From Candidatus Chromulinivoraceae bacterium (GTDB lineage: Bacteria > Patescibacteriota > Saccharimonadia > Saccharimonadales > Saccharimonadaceae), in contig DATIJL010000012.1 in the NCBI GenBank assembly GCA_035478595.1, positions 62,001-126,000 on the forward strand: 64,000 nucleotides of DNA, read 5' to 3'. The stretch's first letter is position 1. The number at the start of each line of letters is the position of its first letter. The position numbers and the translations under genes were made by a program. The notes under the pieces were generated by a model. That model was not told the origin of the DNA. It worked only from the letters and a program-made list of their open reading frames with translations, and made no database searches. Of this stretch, positions 1-7,833 are shown in pieces.

Positions 1-4
1 ATCC

Positions 5-33
5 TTTACAACGGAATAAGCCATAAGTATAAT
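5..33 (+). promoter_or_regulatory. Promoter of the first gene, leaderless type
   Basis: A -35 box TTTACA (5-10) and a perfect -10 box TATAAT (28-33) are separated by 17 nt. The start codon at 40 begins 6 nt after the -10 box, so the predicted transcription start falls on the ATG itself. Confidence 0.75.
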
Positions 34-39
34 AGCGCC

Positions 40-705
40 ATGAGTATGTATCAACATAAACACGAAGCGGGTGGGATAAGTGGCTCGATGATCGCTATTA
101 TCGGACTGGCAGTGCTCGTGCTAGCAGCTGGTTCAGCGGCTATCTGGGCGTATGTTAATTACGATCAGCAAAAAACTGACGTTGATAATAAGATCGCCTT
201 GGCTGTTGCACAAGCAAAAAACGATAAGGCTAACGAGGATGAGGCAAAATTTGCTGAACGTGAGAAAGAACCTAATCGCCAGTTTGTTGGGCCGGACAAC
301 CTTGGCCGCCTTGTGTTTAATTATCCTAAAACCTGGAGCGCATTCGTTGCAAGCGATGGTTCTGGTTCTTCGGGTACGACATACAACGCCTATCTTAATC
401 CAATAACAGTACCGCCACTTGGGGAAAAACAACAATTTGCTCTGCGCGTTACGATCGAGCAAAAGGACTATGCTCAAGTAGTTCAGTCTTACCAGGAAAA
501 GGTAAAGAACGGTAATCTTCATTCAAGTGCAACAACTTCGAACGGTCACAATGGTACGCGTCTTGACGGCCAGTTTACACCAGACATTCGTGGTGCAGTG
601 GTTATCTATCAAATTCGTGATAAAACCGTAACATTTAGAACGGACGCAGACACCTTTAAGCCTGATTTTGAAAACCTGATCAAGACGATTGATTTTAACC
701 AATAG
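40..705 (+). CDS. Membrane-anchored protein with PsbP-like extracytoplasmic domain, unknown function
   Basis: A 221-residue protein with one hydrophobic segment at about residues 16-38, then a charged, probably helical linker (about 42-80) and a beta-rich C-terminal domain from about residue 85 (motif LGRLVFNYPKTW). The general pattern resembles PsbP-like or lipoprotein-type domains on a single anchor, and the bulk should lie outside the membrane. ATG at 40 is chosen because a full promoter ends 6 nt upstream, which implies a leaderless mRNA. The next gene, a kinase, starts 29 nt downstream on the same strand, but no functional link can be read from the sequence. I do not recognise a named family with certainty. 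Confidence 0.75.
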   Translation: MSMYQHKHEAGGISGSMIAIIGLAVLVLAAGSAAIWAYVNYDQQKTDVDNKIALAVAQAKNDKANEDEAKFAEREKEPNRQFVGPDNLGRLVFNYPKTWSAFVASDGSGSSGTTYNAYLNPITVPPLGEKQQFALRVTIEQKDYAQVVQSYQEKVKNGNLHSSATTSNGHNGTRLDGQFTPDIRGAVVIYQIRDKTVTFRTDADTFKPDFENLIKTIDFNQ

Positions 706-734
706 AGGTACTGGCGTGCTACACTAGAGGTAGT

Positions 735-1478
735 ATGACAGGGGACGAGGGGTTCTTAAAAGTAAAAGACGGATCGCCAGATAGTAATGGTGATCTGTAT
801 TTTTTGCTCACCGCCGCGCATGAACTTAAGGCGCCGCTTGCTCTTATCCGTCAACTTTCACTTTCGCTAGAGACGGGGACGATCAGTAGATCCGAGCGGG
901 AACGGATGTTTCGACAAATTACGTTAACAAGCGAGCGCGCTCTTCGGTTAACGACTGACTTGTCGCGTTCGTCGCGACTCGAAGATAGCTTGTTCGAGTT
1001 AGAACCACTTAATCCGCGTCAGTTGTGTGAAGAAGTCGCGCATGAACTGACGCCGCTTTATAAGGCGAAGAACCGACAGATTCGCGTCGCATCGCGGTAT
1101 CGGCCTATATTGGTTGTAGCAAATCGTGATTTACTACGGAGGATTATGCTAAATTTCGGCGATAACGCGCTTCATTATGCAGAAGGTACGGAGCCGGTTG
1201 AATTAAAAATTAGTTCGCATGAAAGCGGTGGTAAAATCCGCATGGGGGTGCGTGATTATGGTCCCGCTGTTCCGCCAGACATATGGCAGCGTCTGCAGTC
1301 CAATCTGGGGACAAACACGCAAACGCTCCATGCACGTCCACAAGCAAGCGGTCTCGGGTTGTACGTAGCGGGTCAATTTGCTGCTGTAATGCACGGACGA
1401 ATTGGCGCTACTAGACACCGCGATGGTGCTACATTCTATGTGGACTTAGTTGCGTCATCGCAGTTGAGGCTCTTATGA
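735..1478 (+). CDS. Cytosolic sensor histidine kinase without sensor domain
   Basis: A 247-residue kinase with the phospho-acceptor H-box HELKAP (His29), an N-box around DNALHYAEG, and a G2-type box ASGLGLYVAG near the C terminus, i.e. HisKA plus HATPase_c. There is no membrane segment and no recognisable input domain, so it probably senses through a partner protein. It overlaps the following receiver gene by 4 nt (ATGA at 1475-1478) and so should be translationally coupled to it. A weak -10 (TACACT, 719-724) and an AGAGGT stretch precede the start. The kinase assignment is firm; the signal is unknown. Confidence 0.9.
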   Translation: MTGDEGFLKVKDGSPDSNGDLYFLLTAAHELKAPLALIRQLSLSLETGTISRSERERMFRQITLTSERALRLTTDLSRSSRLEDSLFELEPLNPRQLCEEVAHELTPLYKAKNRQIRVASRYRPILVVANRDLLRRIMLNFGDNALHYAEGTEPVELKISSHESGGKIRMGVRDYGPAVPPDIWQRLQSNLGTNTQTLHARPQASGLGLYVAGQFAAVMHGRIGATRHRDGATFYVDLVASSQLRLL

Positions 1479-1849
1479 CGAAAACACCATACATTTTAAT
1501 TGTAGAAGATGATGAATGGATGGCCGAGCACTATCAACGAACACTGGCTGAGGCGGGATTTAGGTCTGAAACAGTATCGAATGCGCTAGCAGCGATAGAC
1601 TCGCTGGATATGACGCTGCCAGATGCTTTGGTTCTTGATTTACTACTTGTAGGACCTAATGCGTTTACTTTGCTACATGAGCTAAAATCACACGATGATC
1701 TTTCTTCAATTCCAGTTATCTTATGTACGACGAGCGCTAGTGAAATTGCTGAAGAGGATGTGAAAGCATATGGTATTTGTGATGTTTTAGATAAGGCGGG
1801 AATGGCGCCACAAGACCTTGTTGTTGCGATAAAGAAGGTGTTGCTATGA
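1475..1849 (+). CDS. Single-domain response regulator (CheY-like receiver)
   Basis: A 124-residue receiver domain with the acidic pair EDD (11-13), the phospho-acceptor Asp55 in ALVLDLLLV, a Thr/Ser switch region (LCTTSAS) and the conserved Lys in LDKAGM. No output domain follows, so it must act by protein-protein contact or as a phosphate sink. It overlaps the kinase gene by 4 nt and recO by 4 nt, forming a tight three-gene operon. Receiver-only proteins beside cytosolic kinases are common in reduced genomes. Confidence 0.92.
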   Translation: MTKTPYILIVEDDEWMAEHYQRTLAEAGFRSETVSNALAAIDSLDMTLPDALVLDLLLVGPNAFTLLHELKSHDDLSSIPVILCTTSASEIAEEDVKAYGICDVLDKAGMAPQDLVVAIKKVLL

Positions 1850-2526
1850 CGACGATTCGTACGCAGGCGATCGTGCTGCGTCGTACGAACTATGGTGAGG
1901 CTGATCGAATCTTGCATCTTCTTACTCCTGAGGGAAAACGGAACGTTATGGCGCGTGGAGTGCGCCGTGAGAAAAGCAAGTTGGCCGGTGGTATAGAGTT
2001 GTTCGCGGTTAGTGATGTGGTTATCAGTAGTGGCAGGGGTGAACTGGGTATCTTAACTTCAGCAAGACTGATTCAATTTTATCGACATATTTTAGAAGAT
2101 TACGATACTATGCAGTTTGGCTACGAAGTGGTTAAGCAGGTTTCGCGTGCTACGGAAACGGTTGACGAACCTGAGTGGTTTGAAGTTTTACAAGAAGTTT
2201 TTATGGGTCTTGATGTGAAAACAATTCCACGCGGCGTGGTTGAAATATGGTTTTATCTTAGGTATGCGACGCTTCTGGGGCGCGAATTAAGCCTCACGAA
2301 TGATATTAATGGACAAAAATTAAGCTCTGATCAAGTTTATCTTTATGATGTGGGAGAGCAAGGACTGAGGGCGGCTGTAAACGGTGATTTAACTGCGGAT
2401 CATATTAAGTTTTTACGCCTTGTGAATGCCAAGTCTCTAAAAGTTCTGGCGCAGATCGGTGGTATAGAACCAATTCTTCCGGCATGTTTAAGGACTGCCC
2501 GTCAACATGCGGCAATTGCTTTATAG
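1846..2526 (+). CDS. recO: DNA repair protein RecO
   Basis: A 226-residue RecO-family protein. The N-terminal OB-fold signature is clear: TQAIVLRRTNYGEADRIL, then LLTPEGKRNVMARGVRR and later ELFAVSDVVI. RecO anneals single strands and helps load RecA in the RecFOR pathway in the cytosol. The C-terminal four-cysteine zinc site of many RecO proteins is missing, since only one or two isolated cysteines are present. The start overlaps the receiver gene by 4 nt, so it is co-transcribed with the signalling pair. That linkage may be only a matter of compact packing. Confidence 0.9.
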   Translation: MTTIRTQAIVLRRTNYGEADRILHLLTPEGKRNVMARGVRREKSKLAGGIELFAVSDVVISSGRGELGILTSARLIQFYRHILEDYDTMQFGYEVVKQVSRATETVDEPEWFEVLQEVFMGLDVKTIPRGVVEIWFYLRYATLLGRELSLTNDINGQKLSSDQVYLYDVGEQGLRAAVNGDLTADHIKFLRLVNAKSLKVLAQIGGIEPILPACLRTARQHAAIAL

Positions 2527-2537
2527 ACAGGAAAAGT

Positions 2538-2566
2538 GGCGCACTATTTTTAAACGGCCGTGCGCC
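2538..2566 (-). terminator. Hairpin terminator of the first GC-rich paralogue
   Basis: GGCGCAC (2538-2544) pairs with GTGCGCC (2560-2566). On the minus strand the hairpin is followed by ACTTTTCC, and it lies 32 nt past the stop of the 2598-3347 gene. A near-identical hairpin occurs at 3459-3486. Confidence 0.75.
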
Positions 2567-2597
2567 GGGGGCTGCTAAACGTCATCCTTCCGTTTTG

Positions 2598-3347
2598 TTA
2601 GGCGACTGCGCCTGTGAAGGGCGTAGCTGGTGCGGACTGCCGAGGGCGGAACGCATCCAGGATGGTGCGGGTCGAACGTCCACCGCGACGATGCATATCC
2701 TCCAGGATGTGGTACCAGGCCGAGAGCCGGTTGCTGGTTGTGCGTGGCGAAACGAGCCGTACATGCTGAGTGCATGTATTGTCGGCTTGCTCGAGCAAGC
2801 GAAGTGCCGTAACGTAATCTCCTCGTTCCCTGGCAATGTAAACTTCACGAATAGTTTGTTCGATGTGACGGCTATGGGGCAGGTACTCCATGGTGTCGGT
2901 GCAGAGCTGATGGATGCGTTCACGAACGACGGGGGTGAGAGTACTATGGGCGGCAGTGTAAGCGCTGAGCGCCTGATCCAGGTGCGCGGCAGCCTGGCGG
3001 ACGTTGCCTTCGAGGGCTAGGACGAGCGCCGTGGTGGCGCGGTACTGGATGCGTGCTGCGGCATTGTGCCTGAGATCTGGCCAGGCGGCGCTGAGGTTGG
3101 TGCGGGCTGCATCCGGGCATCCATGCTGGGCATGGGAGACGGCGAGATCAAGCATTGAAATTGCTCGCTGGAATCGCTGGCGGGCTTCCTCGGCCCCGTG
3201 CTTGTCCTGTCGAGCCTTGCTCGGTGGGCGATCGGAGACAGAGGGGGAGCTGGGCGTGCGATCGAGCCCGAACATGCGGCCGATGGCCAGCAAGATCGTC
3301 ATGATCATTCGCTTGAATCGGTTTCGCGAAACATCGTTGTGCACCAT
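2598..3347 (-). CDS. GC-rich helical-repeat protein, paralogue A
   Basis: A 249-residue, Arg- and Ala-rich helical protein with a short hydrophobic N-terminal patch (MIMTILLAIGRMFGL) and TPR-like helix pairs. It aligns with the next upstream gene: RAISMLDLAVSHA..G..DAART here versus RALKMIDLAVQHA..G..DMART there, and further similarity covers most of the length. G+C is clearly higher than in the flanking genes, and an AAAGG Shine-Dalgarno site lies 9 nt before the ATG. It has its own promoter and terminator. The function is unknown; a scaffold or interaction role is a guess from the helical repeats. Confidence 0.75.
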   Translation of the reverse strand: MVHNDVSRNRFKRMIMTILLAIGRMFGLDRTPSSPSVSDRPPSKARQDKHGAEEARQRFQRAISMLDLAVSHAQHGCPDAARTNLSAAWPDLRHNAAARIQYRATTALVLALEGNVRQAAAHLDQALSAYTAAHSTLTPVVRERIHQLCTDTMEYLPHSRHIEQTIREVYIARERGDYVTALRLLEQADNTCTQHVRLVSPRTTSNRLSAWYHILEDMHRRGGRSTRTILDAFRPRQSAPATPFTGAVA

Positions 3348-3397
3348 GGCTAAGAGCCTTTCTGGGTGGTGTGCGATTGCGGAAGTCGACCAGAAAA

Positions 3398-3435
3398 ATT
3401 ATACCATAAGCAGTATGCGTATAGTATGTGTATTT
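3398..3435 (-). promoter_or_regulatory. Promoter of the 2598-3347 gene
   Basis: Read on the minus strand, this AT-rich border contains TATGGTATAAT with a good -10 TATAAT close to 3400, preceded by repeated ATAC/CATAC steps. A very similar AT-rich block precedes the paralogue at about 4135-4165. Confidence 0.55.
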
Positions 3436-3458
3436 TAATAGATAATAGCAGGGTAAGT

Positions 3459-3486
3459 GGCGCACTATTTTACATAGCCGTGCGCC
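3459..3486 (-). terminator. Hairpin terminator of paralogue B
   Basis: GGCGCAC (3459-3465) pairs with GTGCGCC (3480-3486). The arms and the first part of the loop match those of the hairpin at 2538-2566, suggesting that gene and terminator were duplicated together. Confidence 0.75.
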
Positions 3487-3511
3487 CAGGGCTGTATGGG
3501 TCGATGTGTCA

Positions 3512-4087
3512 CTACTTTTCTACGAGGCCCTTGGCCCGCAGTTCACGCATGATCGCCATGACTCTGTCCTGCGAGTTGTTCTGGAGCAGGTGAGTCATGA
3601 TGGTGTTGCCGGTATCGGTAACGTTCCGTGTGGTCACGCGCGAGGTCAGATGCTGGTTGTGCTTGGCCATAGCCATGGCACGATGAAGCTCAGTGAAGGC
3701 GCCGATGTAGTTGAGCTGTTCGGTGAGCTGGTTTGCTCTTGCGAGCTTCCTGTTGATGCTCACCGCGTGCGGTAGGCGGTCCATGATGCGCTCACACAAG
3801 GCGAGCACGCTGGTCCGCTCCTCCTTCCGAAGGCGCTGCATGTCGCGTAGGATCTGCGTAACACCGCGTGTAGCGATGTCCGTCGACCCTCCGGTCATCA
3901 GACCGATCAGTAGTGTCGCCGCTTGATGCTGGAGAAGACCGGCGAAGCGATCTGGACGATCGAGCTGTCCATCATGGTGAGCTGTCCTGAGGACAGTTCG
4001 AGCCATGTCGGTGTATCCATCTCCGGCGTGCTGCACGGCGAGGTCGATCATCTTAAGAGCTCTCGTGTACTCGGTGTCCTGAGGCAT
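3512..4087 (-). CDS. GC-rich helical-repeat protein, paralogue B
   Basis: A 191-residue helical protein starting MPQDTEYTRALKMIDLAV. I place the start at 4087 because an AAGGAAAGGG Shine-Dalgarno site sits just upstream; the longer reading from 4201 would run through the promoter. It shares the repeated helix pattern and many aligned residues with the 2598-3347 product (see the RA..M.DLAV.HA and RIMDRLPHA versus DTMEYLPHS segments). There is no signal peptide or membrane segment. The pair forms a tandem duplication, each copy with its own promoter and hairpin. Function unknown. Confidence 0.75.
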   Translation of the reverse strand: MPQDTEYTRALKMIDLAVQHAGDGYTDMARTVLRTAHHDGQLDRPDRFAGLLQHQAATLLIGLMTGGSTDIATRGVTQILRDMQRLRKEERTSVLALCERIMDRLPHAVSINRKLARANQLTEQLNYIGAFTELHRAMAMAKHNQHLTSRVTTRNVTDTGNTIMTHLLQNNSQDRVMAIMRELRAKGLVEK

Positions 4088-4254
4088 GGCTGCCCTTTCC
4101 TTGGATAGGTAGGTCGTGCATCGACTTTCGAAGTATAGCATAGGCAATATGAGTATAATATGCGTAGTCATTGTAAAAAGGACAAAACATACATGGGGCA
4201 TGTGGTGGTAGCACTAATATTAGATAGGGGATGCGCAATGCGTATCATCTCTGT

Positions 4255-4260
4255 TATAAT
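4255..4260 (+). promoter_or_regulatory. -10 box of glycyl-tRNA synthetase gene (leaderless)
   Basis: A perfect TATAAT ends 8 nt before the ATG at 4269, so the transcript should begin at or next to the start codon. Confidence 0.65.
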
Positions 4261-4268
4261 TGGACAAT

Positions 4269-5636
4269 ATGGAAGAAAAAAGTATTACACTAGAAGATAT
4301 TGTCAGCCTTGCGAAACGCCGTGGTTTTGTTTACCCGGGCAGTGATATTTATGGTGGTGAAGCCGGAATGTATGATTTTGGGCCTAATGGCGTTGAACTA
4401 CTCAACAACATTAAAAAATCATGGTGGAAGGCAAACGTCTATGACCGTGATGATTACGTTGGTATTGATTCGGCTATTTTTAAACACCCTCGCGTATGGG
4501 AGGCGTCTGGTCATGTTGGTGGTTTTTCTGATCCGCTTGCAGAGTGTAAGGTGTGTCACACTAGGATCCGCGTTGACAAAGAGCTCGGTGCGATTGGTGT
4601 AGTAGCTGACGAGAAGATGAGCGAAGAAGAGCTCAATAAATTATTTGACGAAAATCGTGATAAGATCAAATGTCCAAAGTGTGGCAATAAAGATTTTAGC
4701 GACGTAAAACCATTTAACTTGCTAGTAAAGTCTAATCTCGGAGATTTTACGGGCGAAGATTCTCGTCCTGTATATCTCCCTGGTGAGGCGTGCCAAGGAA
4801 TTTACCTCAACTTTAAAAACGTTGTTGATACCATGCCAGTCAAGATTCCGTTTGGAATTGCACAAATCGGAAAAGCCTTTCGAAACGAAATTAGTCCACG
4901 CAACTTCTTGTTTCGTACGCGTGAGTTTGAACAGGCTGACACACAGTACTTTGTAAAACCACACGAGAATAAAGAAGTGTACGAACGTATTAAAAACGAG
5001 CGCTGGCAGTGGTATCTTTCACTTGGTATTAAGGCGGGGAACTTGCGTTGGAAGCAGCATGAGAACCTAGTTTTTTACGCCTCGGATGCGTGGGATATAG
5101 AATATAACTACCCAACACTTGGCTTTGACGAGATTGAGGGTGTTCACGATCGTACCGACTACGACCTTACTCAACACATGAAATTCTCTGGCACAGATTT
5201 ACGTTATAATGACCCGACTACAAATGAAAAATACATTCCATGGATTCTCGAAACGTCAATGGGAATGGGTCGTGTGTTTTTGGCCGTGCTCAGTGATGCC
5301 TATACGGTTGAAAAACTTGAAAATGGTGAATCTCGTACAGTCTTAAAGTTGGACCCAGAGTTGGCCCCAGTTAAATATGCTGTATCGCCACTTCTTAAAA
5401 ACAAACCTGAACTTGTTGAAAAAGCTCGTGAAGTATATATGATACTCAAAAAGAAGTACGGAGCTGTTATGTGGGATGATAATGGCAATATTGGTAAACG
5501 CTATCGCCGCCAGGATGAAATCGGTACACCAAACTGTGTCGTAATTGATTTTCAAACGCTTGAAGACAACACGGTAACAATCCGTGACCGCGATACAACC
5601 ACGCAAACGCGCGTGACGATTGATAGTCTACAGTAA
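4269..5636 (+). CDS. glyQS: Glycyl-tRNA synthetase, dimeric (alpha2) type
   Basis: A 455-residue class II synthetase that charges tRNA-Gly with glycine. Recognisable pieces are the N-terminal RRGFVYPGSDIYGG, the class II motif 2 region GKAFRNEISPRNFLFRTREFEQ, and the C-terminal anticodon-binding domain ending in the DEIGTPNCVVIDF strand. The insertion domain carries two CxxC pairs (CKVC and CPKC), which suggests a zinc-binding knuckle. A longer reading from TTG at 4260 adds three residues, but the TATAAT at 4255-4260 favours ATG 4269 on a leaderless message. It stands alone in its own transcription unit. Confidence 0.95.
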   Translation: MEEKSITLEDIVSLAKRRGFVYPGSDIYGGEAGMYDFGPNGVELLNNIKKSWWKANVYDRDDYVGIDSAIFKHPRVWEASGHVGGFSDPLAECKVCHTRIRVDKELGAIGVVADEKMSEEELNKLFDENRDKIKCPKCGNKDFSDVKPFNLLVKSNLGDFTGEDSRPVYLPGEACQGIYLNFKNVVDTMPVKIPFGIAQIGKAFRNEISPRNFLFRTREFEQADTQYFVKPHENKEVYERIKNERWQWYLSLGIKAGNLRWKQHENLVFYASDAWDIEYNYPTLGFDEIEGVHDRTDYDLTQHMKFSGTDLRYNDPTTNEKYIPWILETSMGMGRVFLAVLSDAYTVEKLENGESRTVLKLDPELAPVKYAVSPLLKNKPELVEKAREVYMILKKKYGAVMWDDNGNIGKRYRRQDEIGTPNCVVIDFQTLEDNTVTIRDRDTTTQTRVTIDSLQ

Positions 5637-5669
5637 GAGAGCTGCATGGCTTCAAGAACGAAAGCTCTC
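5637..5669 (+). terminator. Possible terminator hairpin after glyQS
   Basis: GAGAGCT (5637-5643) pairs with AGCTCTC (5663-5669) directly after the stop codon. There is no T-run, so its role as an intrinsic terminator is uncertain. Confidence 0.4.
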
Positions 5670-5724
5670 CGATCAGTGGATGAGACGCTACTGAAGTTTA
5701 ATGTCAAGCTGACAACGCTTATGC

Positions 5725-5730
5725 TATAGT
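5725..5730 (+). promoter_or_regulatory. -10 box of the TspO gene (leaderless)
   Basis: TATAGT ends 6 nt before the ATG at 5737; TGACAA-like sequence lies upstream. The predicted transcription start coincides with the start codon. Confidence 0.55.
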
Positions 5731-5736
5731 TGAGAC

Positions 5737-6207
5737 ATGAGCAAGATCAATAAACTTCTTATATCAGTTATCATCTCTTTATCGGCAGGAGTAATAGGAA
5801 GCCTGGCGACCGTTTCAGCCATTCCAACCTGGTACTCACATCTCGAAAAACCGTTACTTAATCCGCCAAACTGGGTGTTTGGCCCTGTATGGACTGCGTT
5901 GTATATCCTGATGGGCGTCAGCTTGTATCTTGTATGGACAGCTGTTGGTAAGAAGAAAGCAAAGCAACAAGCGTACCTTGCGTTTGCTGTTCAACTACTC
6001 TTAAATGTTTTGTGGTCGGTCATGTTCTTCGGTCTGCGTAATTTATGGGGCGGGGCTTTGGTGATCGTGTTACTTTTTGTTGCACTTGCTGTGACGATGA
6101 TTCTCTTTCGTGCTTTTTCTCGCACGGCGTTTTGGCTTTTGGTGCCGTATATAGCTTGGATCTGTTTTGCAACATACCTGAACGTTTCTATCGCGGTGTT
6201 AAACTAG
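5737..6207 (+). CDS. tspO: TspO/MBR family membrane protein
   Basis: A 156-residue protein with five hydrophobic segments and the family hallmarks WYSHLEKPLLNPPNWVFGPVW near the N terminus and LLLNVLWSVMFFGLRNLW in the middle. TspO proteins bind tetrapyrroles, are linked to stress and porphyrin handling, and sit in the cytoplasmic membrane. Length and topology match the family. The following inositol-phosphatase gene starts 5 nt after the stop, so the two are likely co-transcribed. The ligand in this organism is unknown. Confidence 0.92.
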   Translation: MSKINKLLISVIISLSAGVIGSLATVSAIPTWYSHLEKPLLNPPNWVFGPVWTALYILMGVSLYLVWTAVGKKKAKQQAYLAFAVQLLLNVLWSVMFFGLRNLWGGALVIVLLFVALAVTMILFRAFSRTAFWLLVPYIAWICFATYLNVSIAVLN

Positions 6208-6211
6208 TTGT

Positions 6212-7015
6212 ATGATTGATGAAATGAAGATAGCTGCTAAAAAAGCAGGCGCATTTATGCGTTCGAGCACCGAGCGTGAAGCAACTGAAAAATCAAATAT
6301 CAAAGATTTTGTAACCGTGGCGGATATTAAATCACAAAATATTCTGCGGGATGAACTTGAGCGGGCTTTTCCGGGAGTTGCCATTCTATCCGAAGAAGAC
6401 GAAGAGTCGGTTCGGCAAAAAATGTATGAGGTGGAGTTTACGGGCTTTGTACTTGATCCAATTGATGGAACGTATAATTTTAAGCGAGATATGCGAGAAT
6501 CTGCCATCTCCATCGGCTATATTGAGAATGGCCAGTCAATTCGCGGAGTCGTGTATGATCCATACCGTGAGGAGCTGTACGAGGCTGAAATAGGTAAGGG
6601 TGCACTATGCAATGGTATTTCAATTCATGTGAGTTCGCAGCAAGTGCTAGAAGGTGCGAGCATCGCAACGAGCAATAGCTATGACGATGAGGCGATGTCA
6701 CGGAACTTACGGCGTCATCTTGCGATTTACGAGCAAACAGGTATCATGCCATGGACAAGCTGTCCCGGAAGTGGTGTGTTGATACTTGCATGGGTTGCAT
6801 GCGGACGTATAGATGCCTATCATCATAACGGTCTTAAACCATGGGACAATGCAGCGGCTTTTTTGGTTATTCGTGAGGCTGGTGGAACTGTCCATTTATT
6901 GAATGAATCGCACGATGCACCGTTTACAACGAATGCAATGATTGCAGGAACACCTTCGATCATAGCCAAGTTAGAAGATGTCTTTGCAACGATTGAACCA
7001 CTGCTACTTACGTAA
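6212..7015 (+). CDS. suhB: Inositol monophosphatase family protein
   Basis: A 267-residue metal-dependent sugar-phosphate phosphatase. The metal ligands are visible as EEDEE around residue 70, the core signature DPIDGTYNF at about 90 and the C-terminal KPWDNAAAFLVIREAGG. The family removes phosphate from myo-inositol monophosphate, or from related substrates such as 3'-phosphoadenosine phosphate or fructose bisphosphate; the substrate cannot be told here. It follows tspO by 5 nt in the same orientation. The symbol is given for the family rather than for proven function. Confidence 0.88.
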   Translation: MIDEMKIAAKKAGAFMRSSTEREATEKSNIKDFVTVADIKSQNILRDELERAFPGVAILSEEDEESVRQKMYEVEFTGFVLDPIDGTYNFKRDMRESAISIGYIENGQSIRGVVYDPYREELYEAEIGKGALCNGISIHVSSQQVLEGASIATSNSYDDEAMSRNLRRHLAIYEQTGIMPWTSCPGSGVLILAWVACGRIDAYHHNGLKPWDNAAAFLVIREAGGTVHLLNESHDAPFTTNAMIAGTPSIIAKLEDVFATIEPLLLT

Positions 7016-7057
7016 TTTTGTGATAATACAAAGTATCCAGTCATAGAGATGAACTGA

Positions 7058-7063
7058 TATACT
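7058..7063 (+). promoter_or_regulatory. -10 box of the DUF427 gene (leaderless)
   Basis: TATACT ends 6 nt before ATG 7070, giving a predicted leaderless start. Confidence 0.55.
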
Positions 7064-7069
7064 TAGTGC

Positions 7070-7372
7070 ATGAAAGCAGTATGGAATAACGAAGTTATCG
7101 CAGAATCACCTAAAGAAGATCTTATAAAGATTGAAGGAAACTGGTATTTTCCACCAAAGGCACTTCACTGGGAGTTTTTCACCGAAAGTGACCATCATAC
7201 GACGTGTCCTTGGAAAGGCGAGGCAAGTTACTACGATATTGTGGTGACGGGTGACACTAACGAATTTGGCGCATGGTACTATCCAGAGCCAAAAGCAGGC
7301 TCAACTGAGCGCGCGGGCAAGAACTTTGCTGACTACGTGGCGTTCTGGAATGGTGTAGAAATTCATGAATAG
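7070..7372 (+). CDS. DUF427 domain protein
   Basis: A 100-residue soluble protein covering one DUF427 domain: MKAVWNNEVIAES at the N terminus, then NWYFPP, TTCPWKGEASYYDI and AWYYPEPK. DUF427 is a small beta-rich fold of unknown biochemical role, common in bacteria. It overlaps the next gene by 8 nt, so the two form a coupled pair. The start is supported by a -10 box 6 nt upstream. Confidence 0.9.
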   Translation: MKAVWNNEVIAESPKEDLIKIEGNWYFPPKALHWEFFTESDHHTTCPWKGEASYYDIVVTGDTNEFGAWYYPEPKAGSTERAGKNFADYVAFWNGVEIHE

Positions 7373-7706
7373 CTTGAAGATGATAAACCTGGCGCTCAGT
7401 TTCTTACTGGAACTTGCAATGGTAGTAGGTTTTGGCGTATGGGGCTACCACATAGGCGGAATGACTCTTCTGAAATGGGTTCTTGGGCTTGGATTACCAC
7501 TAATTATTATGGTTTTTTGGGGAATGTTTATGGCTCCTCAGGCTACTCAGCGTCTAGGTTGGCCTTGGGTACCAATTATTGCGGGAGCGCTTTTTTTGCT
7601 CGCAGCTCTTGCACTTTATGTGACGGGCTATAAGACGCAGGGTCTCATTATGGCTATTCTTGCTCTAATAAACATGACCCTTGTATTTATCTGGCACCAG
7701 TCTTGA
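7365..7706 (+). CDS. YrdB-family (DUF2568) membrane protein
   Basis: A 113-residue protein with four hydrophobic segments and the typical LLELAMVVGFGVWGY start and MFMAPQATQRLGWP loop of YrdB-like proteins. It belongs to the cytoplasmic membrane; the function is unknown. The start codon lies inside the end of the DUF427 gene (8-nt overlap), so translation is probably coupled. A weak hairpin with a seven-T tail follows. Confidence 0.85.
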   Translation: MNSLKMINLALSFLLELAMVVGFGVWGYHIGGMTLLKWVLGLGLPLIIMVFWGMFMAPQATQRLGWPWVPIIAGALFLLAALALYVTGYKTQGLIMAILALINMTLVFIWHQS

Positions 7707-7710
7707 CTAT

Positions 7711-7740
7711 CTTTGTCTAATAAAACAGCAAAGTTTTTTT
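7711..7740 (+). terminator. Intrinsic terminator after DUF427-yrdB pair
   Basis: CTTTG (7711-7715) pairs with CAAAG (7729-7733) and is followed by seven T residues. The stem is short but the T-run is good. Confidence 0.55.
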
Positions 7741-7833
7741 CGCCTCTGTAACGCATATATGAGGCGTATCTTGCATGGCTTGCCTACGGGGTTGTATAAT
7801 AGAGGTAACCTTATCGGAGGTGCGTGTAACGGT

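Noticed and set aside
2484-3020. Open frame on the plus strand
   Set aside because: Antisense to the GC-rich paralogue A gene, which has its own SD site, promoter, terminator and a paralogue; the plus frame is a GC-driven shadow.
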